This document shows positions 1 to 5,656 of a DNA stretch of 12,752 nucleotides, piece after piece. The first letter of the stretch is position 1. Every line of letters starts with the position of its first letter. The notes under the pieces are model-generated. The model made no database searches. It saw nothing but the letters and a program-made list of their open reading frames with translations, and was not told where the DNA came from. A program made the translations under genes and the position numbers. This stretch comes from Gemmatimonadota bacterium (GTDB lineage Bacteria; Gemmatimonadota; Gemmatimonadetes; Longimicrobiales; Gaopeijiaceae): contig JAPOOQ010000028.1 in the NCBI GenBank assembly GCA_026713345.1, forward strand, positions 1-12,752, in the 5' to 3' direction.

Positions 1-80
1 AGGGGCGCGGCCCGATGAACGAGCGCTACGTCGAATCGGTGCGGCGGTCGCGCGGCATCGTGGCTTCGTGGCTGAATTGA
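1..80 (+). CDS. paaA: PaaA-like phenylacetyl-CoA epoxidase subunit A, C-terminal fragment (5' end outside window)
   Basis: Only the last 25 codons are present, read in the frame that begins at base 3 and ends with TGA at 78-80. The tail reads GRGPMNERYVES and then an arginine-rich helix. It resembles the end of PaaA proteins, where a GRGxxNxxR stretch precedes the final helix (E. coli PaaA has GRGICNQERLDAKR). PaaA is the catalytic diiron subunit of the multicomponent oxygenase that epoxidises the ring of phenylacetyl-CoA. The call is supported mainly by the PaaD-, PaaB- and PaaC-like genes directly downstream, because the fragment itself is short. The catalytic residues lie upstream of the window, so activity cannot be judged. 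Confidence 0.6.
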   Translation, partial: GRGPMNERYVESVRRSRGIVASWLN

Positions 81-106
81 CGAGTCGCGTGGCGAGGGCG
101 AGCCCC

Positions 107-481
107 GTGGCGATGCCCGATGTGTCCGGTGGCCGCGACCGATGGTCGGCGCCGTTGCGGGAAGCCCCCGACGATGGTGCCGCCGCCGTGCGCGCCGCCC
201 TTGACGAGGTCCTGGACCCGGAGCTTCCCATCTCGGTGATGGAACTGGGGCTGGTGTACGGCGTCGCGTTCGAACATGGAACCGCCCGCGTCGACCTCAC
301 CTTCACCGCGACCGCCTGCCCCTGCATGGACTTCATCAAGGAGGACGTGCGCGACCGGCTGGCGATGGAGCCGTGGGTGGAAGCGGTGGAGATCAACGAG
401 GTGTGGGACCCGCCCTGGACGACAGCGCGGATCTCGGATGCGGGACGGCGCAAGCTGAAGGCTCTGGGAGTGGGCGCGTGA
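107..481 (+). CDS. paaD: PaaD-like DUF59/MIP18 protein lacking the zinc ribbon
   Basis: The 124-residue product is a DUF59 (MIP18-like) domain, the N-terminal half of PaaD. PaaD is needed for phenylacetyl-CoA epoxidase activity and is thought to help mature its metal centres. Visible marks are DPELPISVMELGLVY (residues 37-51), ACPCMDFI with Cys71 and Cys73 at the position of the usual GCP motif, and a C-terminal WTTARISDAGRRKLKALG that closely matches the PaaD linker. The protein then stops, whereas E. coli PaaD continues into a CxxC...CxxC ribbon. That ribbon is encoded separately at 1535-1768. I chose GTG 107 because GAGGG lies 8 nt upstream. In-frame GTG at 68 (overlapping the paaA stop), GTG 89 and ATG 113 are alternatives. 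Its end overlaps the next start through GTGA. Confidence 0.82.
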   Translation: MAMPDVSGGRDRWSAPLREAPDDGAAAVRAALDEVLDPELPISVMELGLVYGVAFEHGTARVDLTFTATACPCMDFIKEDVRDRLAMEPWVEAVEINEVWDPPWTTARISDAGRRKLKALGVGA

Positions 482-762
482 GCGCGGACGGCGGCGGTTC
501 CTCTGCGGGCGCCGGCGCGGGCATGCAGCGCCGCACCGGTCTCCACGAGGGCGTCTACGAGGTCTTCGCCCGCAAGCGACGGGGCGATCCGCTGCGCCAC
601 ATCGGCTACATCGACGCCCCCGGCGACGAGCTCGCGCGCGTCTACGCCTGGAAGACCTACGACGAAGAAAACTGGTTCGAGATGTGCGTGGTGCCGCGGG
701 GCGCGATCATTCCGGTGAACCGGAGCGATGGGCCGTGGGGGTCGAACCGGGGGGACCGTTGA
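478..762 (+). CDS. paaB: PaaB-like phenylacetyl-CoA epoxidase subunit B
   Basis: This 94-residue protein resembles PaaB, the small structural subunit bridging PaaAC heterodimers in the epoxidase. Family marks are YEVFARKRRGDPLRHIGYID at about residues 24-43 (PaaB: YEVF followed by xHVGS) and a conserved MCVVPRGAI near residues 72-80, like the WVVxxxxI of homologues. GTG 478 overlaps the paaD stop as GTGA and has GGGAG 7 nt upstream, which suggests translational coupling. An in-frame ATG at 523 would remove a Gly/Ala/Ser-rich leader of 15 residues that homologues lack, so it is a credible alternative start. The C-terminal tail after the conserved region is short compared with E. coli PaaB. Confidence 0.8.
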   Translation: MSADGGGSSAGAGAGMQRRTGLHEGVYEVFARKRRGDPLRHIGYIDAPGDELARVYAWKTYDEENWFEMCVVPRGAIIPVNRSDGPWGSNRGDR

Positions 763-767
763 GGGGC

Positions 768-1529
768 ATGCCCTCCGAACCCGGTCCGCTCGCGCGCCAC
801 ATCCTCAGCCTGGCGGACACCAAGCGCCTGCTCGGGATCCGCTACAGCGACTGGATCCTAGGCAGTCCCTCGATCGAGACCGGGATCGCCGCGTCGTCCA
901 TGGCGCAGGATGAGTGGGGGCACGCACGCCTGCTGTACTCGATGCTGAAGCGGCTCGGCTTCGATCCCGTCGCCGTGGAGCAGGACCGCCCCGCCGAGCG
1001 GTACTACTCGGCCCCCGCGCTGGACGATCCCTTCCCCGACTGGGCGGCTTTCGTCGCGGCGGCCGTCGTCGTCGACGGCGCGCTTGCGGTCGCGCTGGAG
1101 AGCTTCTCGCACGGGAACTTCGCGCTCGCACGCTCGCGCGTCCCCAAGATGCTGGCCGAGGAGGAGTACCACCGGCAGTTCGGCACGGCGTGGTTTGCGC
1201 GGCTCGCGGGCGCGGGTGGCGAAGGCGCCGAACACCTGGAGAAGGCGGCCCGGGCGATGCTCCCCTCGACGCTCGCTTGGCTTCTCCCCGACGACTCCGC
1301 CTACGCGGCGCTGGTGGCCGAATGCGGCATCCGGGAGGCCGGGTGGGTGAGGGCGCGCTGCGAGGACCGGGTGGGGGCCGCGCTGGCCGGGGTGGGGATC
1401 CGGCTGGAGGAGATCCGGGCAGAGCGCGTGGGGTGGGACCGGGAGCGGCGCCGCGGACCGGGAGCTCCCCGCGAAGAGGCGGTCGAGCGGGCGCGCGGGG
1501 ATCGCAACCGCGCCCTTTTCGTGGAGTAG
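768..1529 (+). CDS. paaC: PaaC-like ferritin-fold subunit of phenylacetyl-CoA epoxidase
   Basis: The 253-residue, mainly helical protein matches PaaC, the partner of PaaA. Aligned by eye with E. coli PaaC, the DWILGSPSIETGIAASSMAQ segment (residues 28-47) matches QWCGHAPELEED... and leads into DEWGHARLL. E. coli PaaC lacks the first ExxH metal motif at this place, but here it is E49xxH52. D103 (VVDGAL) and E132xxH135 (EEYH) supply the later ligand positions, and D28 or E37 could supply the first. The subunit might therefore bind metal itself. ATG 768 was chosen because it gives a family-like N-terminus; GTG 735 and TTG 759 are alternatives. The gene follows paaB by 5 bp and precedes the zinc-ribbon gene by 5 bp. 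It could be a PaaA/PaaC intermediate form rather than strict PaaC. Confidence 0.83.
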   Translation: MPSEPGPLARHILSLADTKRLLGIRYSDWILGSPSIETGIAASSMAQDEWGHARLLYSMLKRLGFDPVAVEQDRPAERYYSAPALDDPFPDWAAFVAAAVVVDGALAVALESFSHGNFALARSRVPKMLAEEEYHRQFGTAWFARLAGAGGEGAEHLEKAARAMLPSTLAWLLPDDSAYAALVAECGIREAGWVRARCEDRVGAALAGVGIRLEEIRAERVGWDRERRRGPGAPREEAVERARGDRNRALFVE

Positions 1530-1534
1530 GCGGG

Positions 1535-1768
1535 GTGGCCTCCCCCCGGCACGAGCCGCCCCCCTGTCCGTTCTGCGGGAGCACCCGTACCGAGGTCATG
1601 TCGCTATTCGGCAGCCATGCCTCGCTCACGACCTGCTGGTGCGAGGCGTGCCGCAGTCCCTTCGAGTTCCTGCGCTGGCGCGCGGAGCCGGAGGGCGGAG
1701 GGCCACCCGGCCACGGGGAACAGCCCGACGGCGGCGACCCCCCCGGGCAGGGCTCACCCCACCGCTAG
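1535..1768 (+). CDS. Stand-alone PaaD-type zinc-ribbon protein
   Basis: This 77-residue protein has two Cys pairs, CPFCGS (Cys11, Cys14) and CEAC (Cys36, Cys39), with an additional Cys34. The intervening FGSHASLTTCWCEACRSPFE is very like the C-terminal ribbon of E. coli-type PaaD (CPYCGS...SxFGxTxCxxxYxCxxCxxPFExFK). It therefore looks like the missing C-terminal domain of the PaaD encoded at 107-481, moved to the end of the operon. The tail after residue 48 is rich in Gly, Pro and acidic residues and looks disordered. GTG 1535 is 5 bp after the paaC stop, and GGAG 8 nt upstream overlaps that stop region. The gene is too small for firm functional inference beyond zinc binding and an accessory role to the epoxidase. 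Confidence 0.75.
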   Translation: MASPRHEPPPCPFCGSTRTEVMSLFGSHASLTTCWCEACRSPFEFLRWRAEPEGGGPPGHGEQPDGGDPPGQGSPHR

Positions 1769-1796
1769 CCACCGACCCCGTCCCGATGGAACATGG

Positions 1797-1811
1797 CCCC
1801 GGCCTCGGGGG
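1797..1811 (+). terminator. Possible terminator hairpin after the paa cluster
   Basis: CCCCG (1797-1801) and CGGGG (1806-1810) form a 5-bp G/C stem around a GCCT tetraloop, 28 bp after the zinc-ribbon stop and followed by GTTGAATT. There is no real T-run, so termination is only a possibility. The remaining 1769-1873 gap shows no convincing promoter. Confidence 0.25.
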
Positions 1812-1873
1812 TTGAATTACCTTGTGTCTCGCAGTTTCCCCGTTTCGCAACAAAAGCCGGATCGCCCAAACCG

Positions 1874-2593
1874 ATGTCGAATACACTCCACCGCATTGTC
1901 GCCGCCAGCCTTCTCGGGGGCGCCCTTCTAACCGTAATCGCATGCGGAGCGGGCCAGCTCCAGGTTCCGCCCGCACGGCGCCTCGTCATCTACTCGGGGG
2001 CGCGGCTCGCCCCTCCGCAGGAGCGCATGGACGAGGTGTACCACTGGGTCTCGGAGCAGTGGGACAGCATCTCGCGGGACCCTGGCTTCTGGATCGAAAC
2101 CACCCCCACGGAAGGACCGGTTTATCCCTGGGAGGAGCTGGAGCTGACACTGAACCCGCAGCAGGATACAGCCATCATCGCCTACCAGGGCCCGCCGGGG
2201 ATGAACCTCCCGGCCCGCAGAGCCTTCGTCATCTACGCGCACCTGCACCTGATGACGGCCGTGGACCGTCTGGACCGCTGGCTTCCGGACGCCGCGGGAA
2301 GCGACGAGTTCGAAACGGAAAAGGCGATCCTGGCCCGCACCGCCGAGACCTGGCTCTTCCAGCGGTCGGTCCTGGACGCTCCTCCCAACGGGATCCTCGA
2401 CGAGCTGATGTTCGTGGCCGAGAACGGGTATCTGGACGCGTTCGTCCTCATCGCGCGGCCTGGCGAATTCGTCGAGGCCCGCAGGGAATGGCTGGCCGCG
2501 AACCCCGATCGAACCGACGCCTACGTCGAGTGGTTCCGCGAGACCTTCGAGCGTGACCCGCCAGGCCTCAGGGGAGGTTCCAACAGCCGCTGA
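1874..2593 (+). CDS. Hypothetical lipoprotein
   Basis: The 239-residue product begins with a lipoprotein signal: a short basic start (MSNTLHR), a hydrophobic stretch, and the lipobox VIAC with Cys24 as the lipidation site. It should be exported and membrane-anchored. The mature part has no motif I recognise. It contains a YHWVSEQWDSI segment near residues 55-65, a LTLNPQQDTAIIAYQ strand-like region, and a helical second half rich in Trp, Arg and acidic residues. ATG 1874 was chosen because it places the lipobox at the usual distance; a longer in-frame reading from ATG 1793 would put 27 residues ahead of the signal. No clear Shine-Dalgarno sequence precedes it. It stands alone on the plus strand and converges on the gene at 2613-2924. 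Function unknown. Confidence 0.75.
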   Translation: MSNTLHRIVAASLLGGALLTVIACGAGQLQVPPARRLVIYSGARLAPPQERMDEVYHWVSEQWDSISRDPGFWIETTPTEGPVYPWEELELTLNPQQDTAIIAYQGPPGMNLPARRAFVIYAHLHLMTAVDRLDRWLPDAAGSDEFETEKAILARTAETWLFQRSVLDAPPNGILDELMFVAENGYLDAFVLIARPGEFVEARREWLAANPDRTDAYVEWFRETFERDPPGLRGGSNSR

Positions 2594-2599
2594 GGCGAC

Positions 2600-2625
2600 C
2601 GGACCCGGCCGCTCAGACGGGTCCG
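2600..2625. terminator. Inverted repeat between convergent genes
   Basis: CGGACCCG (2600-2607) and CGGGTCCG (2618-2625) are perfect inverted repeats of 8 bp with a 10-nt loop. The repeat starts 7 bp after the lipoprotein stop and covers the last codons of the convergent minus-strand gene. Its position suits a bidirectional terminator, but neither side carries a T-run. Confidence 0.35.
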
Positions 2626-2924
2626 CAGACCTGCCAGCCTACGTCGATCTCCTCCACGCGGTCATCGCTGGCGTGAATGTCGACCCGGCCCGTGCGCGCC
2701 AGACGCGCGTCGCTCACCTTCCCCCCGAATACCGCGAACCCCTTAGGACGGAGAGCGATCTCCGTCCCGTTGCCGTCGGTCGCGACGAAGGTGCCGCCCC
2801 TGAGTTCCCCAAGGCTCAGGGCTTCCCCCCTGCGCAGGCGGAGCCGCAGAATACGTCCCCCGTGGGGATGATCGTGTGCGTCGATGACGCCAAAAACGGC
2901 CTTGAACTTGTTCGGGCTCGACAC
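2613..2924 (-). CDS. Hypothetical 103-residue protein
   Basis: A minus-strand gene for 103 residues. GTG at 2924-2922 is preceded on the minus strand by AGAGGAAGACA, a strong Shine-Dalgarno at good spacing; the open frame continues upstream to 3020 but without support. The product starts MSSPNKFKAVFGVIDAHDHP and continues with alternating charged and hydrophobic residues (GRILRLRLRRGEALSLGELR), then a Gly-rich GFAVFGGK, which suggests a small beta-barrel. There is no signal peptide or membrane segment. I do not recognise the family. The opposing plus-strand open frame at 2553-2978 is less plausible because it lacks a start signal and overlaps the lipoprotein gene. A sigma70-like promoter lies 50 bp upstream. 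Confidence 0.62.
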   Translation of the reverse strand: MSSPNKFKAVFGVIDAHDHPHGGRILRLRLRRGEALSLGELRGGTFVATDGNGTEIALRPKGFAVFGGKVSDARLARTGRVDIHASDDRVEEIDVGWQVCGPV

Positions 2925-2973
2925 TGTCTTCCTCTTCCAGGCAACATGGGGGCGGGGAAACCGACGATGAAAC

Positions 2974-3001
2974 ACTAGAACGAATCGAGCCGGAACGTCA
3001 A
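2974..3001 (-). promoter_or_regulatory. Candidate sigma70-like promoter for the 2613-2924 gene
   Basis: On the minus strand, TTGACG (3001-2996) and TCTAGT (2979-2974) are separated by 16 bp, matching 5/6 and 4/6 of the -35 and -10 consensus. The element lies 50 bp upstream of the GTG start, within the divergent gap before the decarboxylase gene at 3005. It is unclear where the divergent plus-strand promoter would sit. Confidence 0.35.
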
Positions 3002-3004
3002 CGG

Positions 3005-4450
3005 ATGAGCAATCGGACAATGGGTGAAGCGCCCTTCGGCCCTCTCCTGGAAGACCCGGAGGAGATGCGCCGTTCGGGATACGAGGTGGTCGACGCGATC
3101 GTCGAGCGGTGGACCCATCTGCGTGACGGGCCGGCCTGGCGGGGGGCCACCCGCGACCACCTCGAGCCGCTGCTGCACGGCCCCGCTCCGGAAGAGGGAC
3201 GTGATCTGGACGACCTCCTGGACACCATCTCGAAGGACGTCATGCCGTTCGCGGGCCGGATCGACCATCCGCGCTTTCTGGCCTTCATCCCCTCCAGCCC
3301 GACCTGGGCCTCGGTGCTGGCCAGCTTCCTCATTGCCGGGCACAACGTCTTTCAGGGAACCTGGCTCGAGTCCTCGGGCCCATCCCAGATCGAGGTCACG
3401 GTCCTGGACTGGTTCCGCGAGTGGCTCGGGTATCCCGAAGGGGGGAGCGGCGTGCTCACCAGCGGAGGATCTGCCGCCAACCTCCTGGCTATCGTCGCGG
3501 CGCGGGAGGCGGCGGGGAACTTGGAGCGCGGAACCATCTACCTGTCCGAGCAGGCGCACGGTTCCGTCGCGCGGGCGGCGCGCGTCGCGGGGATCCATCC
3601 GGAGCGGACCCGGCTGGTGGAGGCCGACGATGTCTGCCGCATCGTTCCCGACTCGCTGCGCGCGGCCATCAGGCGCGACCGGGCCGCCGGCATGCACCCT
3701 TTCCTGGTCGTGGGGAGCGCCGGCACGACCAACACGGGAGCGATCGATCCGCTGGCCGAGCTGGCGGACATCGCCCGCGAGGAGGAGCTCTGGTACCACG
3801 TGGACGCCGCCTACGGGGGATTTGCCGTCCTCGACCCGGAGGTCGGGCCGCTGATGGCGGGTCTGGAGCACTCCGACAGCGTCACGCTCGATCCGCACAA
3901 GTGGTTTTTCCAGCCGTATGAGACTGGCTGCCTGATGGTCCGGGATCCGGTGCTGCTCGAGCGTGCCTTCCGCATCGCGCCGGACTACCTGCAGGACGCC
4001 GAGTGGGGTCCCCGCCACGTCAACTTCTGCGACCGCGGCGTTCAGCTCACCCGCATCTTCCGTGCACTGCGCGTCTGGCTGTCGGTGCAGCGGTACGGCC
4101 TGGGTGCCCACCGCGCGGCGATCTCGCGGGCGATCGCGCTGGCCAGCGGAGCCGAAGCCCGCATCCGGGAACTCGGGGAGCTGGAGCTGCTCGCTCCCCA
4201 GAGCCTGGGGATCGTCTGTTTCCGCTACCGCGGTGGAGGCGGCGTCCCGGACGAGGAACTCGACGACCTCAACCGGCGCATCCAGGACGAGATCGTGAAC
4301 TCAGGCTTCGCGATGATGTCGTCGACGCAGCTGCAGGGCCGTCTCTCGCTGCGGTTCTGCATACTCAACGTCCGTACGACCGCGGACGACCTCGCCCGTA
4401 CCCTGGACCGCATCGTGTCGGTCGGGCGCAGGCTTGCCGGCCGTGGATGA
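3005..4450 (+). CDS. Group II pyridoxal-phosphate-dependent decarboxylase-like enzyme
   Basis: A 481-residue PLP enzyme of the aromatic-L-amino-acid/glutamate decarboxylase fold (group II). The Schiff-base lysine is K299 in LDPHKWFF, the PLP-pyridine aspartate is D267 in HVDAAYGG, and the ring-stacking histidine is H185 in SEQAHGSV. The N-terminal HPRFLAFIPS (about 88-97) matches the substrate-site HPxFFAYFP of animal AADC, but with Phe94 where AADC has Tyr79. The catalytic-loop tyrosine (Tyr332 in human AADC) aligns with Phe341 in VNFCDRGVQLTRIFRALR. Its substrate and even its reaction (decarboxylation or decarboxylation-oxidation) cannot be told. It begins a four-gene run with overlapping ends. 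ATG 3005 has no good Shine-Dalgarno; ATG 3020 is an alternative. Cytoplasmic, no signal. Confidence 0.9.
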   Translation: MSNRTMGEAPFGPLLEDPEEMRRSGYEVVDAIVERWTHLRDGPAWRGATRDHLEPLLHGPAPEEGRDLDDLLDTISKDVMPFAGRIDHPRFLAFIPSSPTWASVLASFLIAGHNVFQGTWLESSGPSQIEVTVLDWFREWLGYPEGGSGVLTSGGSAANLLAIVAAREAAGNLERGTIYLSEQAHGSVARAARVAGIHPERTRLVEADDVCRIVPDSLRAAIRRDRAAGMHPFLVVGSAGTTNTGAIDPLAELADIAREEELWYHVDAAYGGFAVLDPEVGPLMAGLEHSDSVTLDPHKWFFQPYETGCLMVRDPVLLERAFRIAPDYLQDAEWGPRHVNFCDRGVQLTRIFRALRVWLSVQRYGLGAHRAAISRAIALASGAEARIRELGELELLAPQSLGIVCFRYRGGGGVPDEELDDLNRRIQDEIVNSGFAMMSSTQLQGRLSLRFCILNVRTTADDLARTLDRIVSVGRRLAGRG

Positions 4451-5258
4451 ATCCGCGCGGGAACCGAGGGGCCGGGAGCGCTCCCGCGTGAGGTGGTGGG
4501 GGTGGGCGGTCCTGTGCATCGGGACCGCGGCGGCGTTCACGCTCTCCGGGCTGGGCGGCCCCCTCGCGTCGCTTGCCGCAGCGGCATTCCTGGTCGCGCT
4601 GCCCGGCGTCGCGCTGGCGCAGCGTTCGGTGCAGGCCGAGGAGCTCGCGGCCCACCGCACGGCCACCTACGCCAGTTCGGCCATCGGGCTGGTGATGATG
4701 GCGGTGTGCGCCTGGTGGGCCTGGCCGGCGGAAGCGCGCGGTGTGCCCGAGTGGCTCGCGTGGCGGGGTTCCGCACTCGGCCTGCTCGGTGTCGCGGCGC
4801 TCCTCACGGCGGGCGGCCTCGCGCTCTGCTACGGCTTCCGCGCCCTGGGCGAGCGGCGCGGCTGGGAAGAGACGGAGATGGTGCGGGCCATTATTCCTGC
4901 TACGTCCGGCGAGCGGGATCTCTTCACAATCCTGTCGATCACGGCGGGGGTCGCGGAAGAGATCGTGTATCGCGGCTTCCTCCCGCTCTTCCTCATGCCG
5001 TGGTTCGGCGACCGCTACCTGCTCGCGGTACTTCCCGCGACCGCCGTTTTCGGTATTCTTCACGCCTACCAGAGCGCCCACGGCATGGTGCGCACGGCTG
5101 GGATTGGGCTGCTTCTCGCCGGCGGGGTCGCCTGGACCGGGAGCCTGCTGCCCTCGATCCTGGCACACGCGGCGCTCAACCTGCTGATCGGCCTCGTGCT
5201 GGCCGATTCACTGCTGGGACGCACGAAACAAAAGGGGAAGAGACCCAAATGGAGATAG
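4443..5258 (+). CDS. CPBP-family intramembrane glutamic metalloprotease
   Basis: A 271-residue multi-pass membrane protein of the CPBP (CAAX protease/bacteriocin-processing, formerly Abi) family. The three family motifs are intact: E172-E173-xxx-R177 in AEEIVYRGFL, F203-xxx-H207 in FGILHA, and H242-xxx-N246 in LAHAALN. Hydrophobic helices occur through the protein, the first at WWGWAVLCIGTAAAF. The C-terminus is basic (TKQKGKRPKWR), which suggests a cytoplasmic end. The natural substrate is unknown. GTG 4443 overlaps the decarboxylase end by 8 nt. TTG 4434 and GTG 4488 (just after a 14-bp palindrome) are other starts. Its end overlaps the next gene by 10 nt. Confidence 0.88.
   Translation: MDESAREPRGRERSRVRWWGWAVLCIGTAAAFTLSGLGGPLASLAAAAFLVALPGVALAQRSVQAEELAAHRTATYASSAIGLVMMAVCAWWAWPAEARGVPEWLAWRGSALGLLGVAALLTAGGLALCYGFRALGERRGWEETEMVRAIIPATSGERDLFTILSITAGVAEEIVYRGFLPLFLMPWFGDRYLLAVLPATAVFGILHAYQSAHGMVRTAGIGLLLAGGVAWTGSLLPSILAHAALNLLIGLVLADSLLGRTKQKGKRPKWR
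4473..4486. repeat. 14-bp perfect palindrome near the CPBP gene start
   Basis: CGGGAGCGCTCCCG reads the same on both strands. It lies within the first codons of the CPBP protease gene (or just before its alternative GTG start at 4488). It could form a small hairpin affecting translation, or be chance within coding sequence. Confidence 0.5.
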
Positions 5259-5656
5259 ATCTCGCATTGACCGCCGACGCGGCCACCATCGACGCGGCCG
5301 GGAAGCTCAACCTGCTCGGCGTCTTCGACCAGATCAGCGCCGCGCGCTTTCCGGCGCGGCACGGACGCCTGACGCTGGTGCTGCGCTTCACCGGCGGGGT
5401 CGCCGACGCCGGGACGCATCAACTCACGATCAGGCTCATGACCCCGTCCGGGACGGAGCTCGTGGCCATCCGGGGCGAACTGAACGTCTCGCCCGGCCGG
5501 GGCAGCATCCAGACCGGCATCCGGGTGCCGCACGTGATCAACCTCGACGGCCTGGTCTTCCAGGAGGCCGGCGTGCACACCTTCGAGATCCTCGTCAACG
5601 ACCGCCACCAGGCGACGCTGCCGCTGACGATCGCCCAGCAGCAGGCGGTGTCGTGA
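5249..5656 (+). CDS. DUF6941-like conserved protein
   Basis: The 135-residue protein starts MEIDLALTADAATIDAAGKL and continues NLLGVFDQISAARFP. This pattern (an N-terminal strand, then GKLNLLGxFDxI and FPA) is typical of the DUF6941 family of small beta-sandwich-like bacterial proteins without known function. The rest is alternating strands (LTLVLRF, HQLTIRLMTPSG, VHTFEILVNDR). There is no signal peptide, so it should be cytoplasmic. ATG 5249 has AAAGGGGAAGAG close upstream. The gene overlaps the CPBP gene by 10 nt and the MOSC gene by GTGA, so it is almost certainly co-translated. The family name is from memory of the motif and is less sure than the gene itself. Confidence 0.78.
   Translation: MEIDLALTADAATIDAAGKLNLLGVFDQISAARFPARHGRLTLVLRFTGGVADAGTHQLTIRLMTPSGTELVAIRGELNVSPGRGSIQTGIRVPHVINLDGLVFQEAGVHTFEILVNDRHQATLPLTIAQQQAVS

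Noticed and set aside
2553..2978. Plus-strand open frame opposite the 103-residue orphan gene
   Set aside because: It overlaps the end of the lipoprotein gene, lacks a ribosome site, and its product looks less protein-like than the minus-strand alternative, which has both promoter and ribosome site.
2975..4111. Minus-strand open frame of 378 codons opposite the PLP decarboxylase
   Set aside because: The plus strand encodes an enzyme with all PLP motifs; the antisense product has no motif and would bury the divergent promoter.
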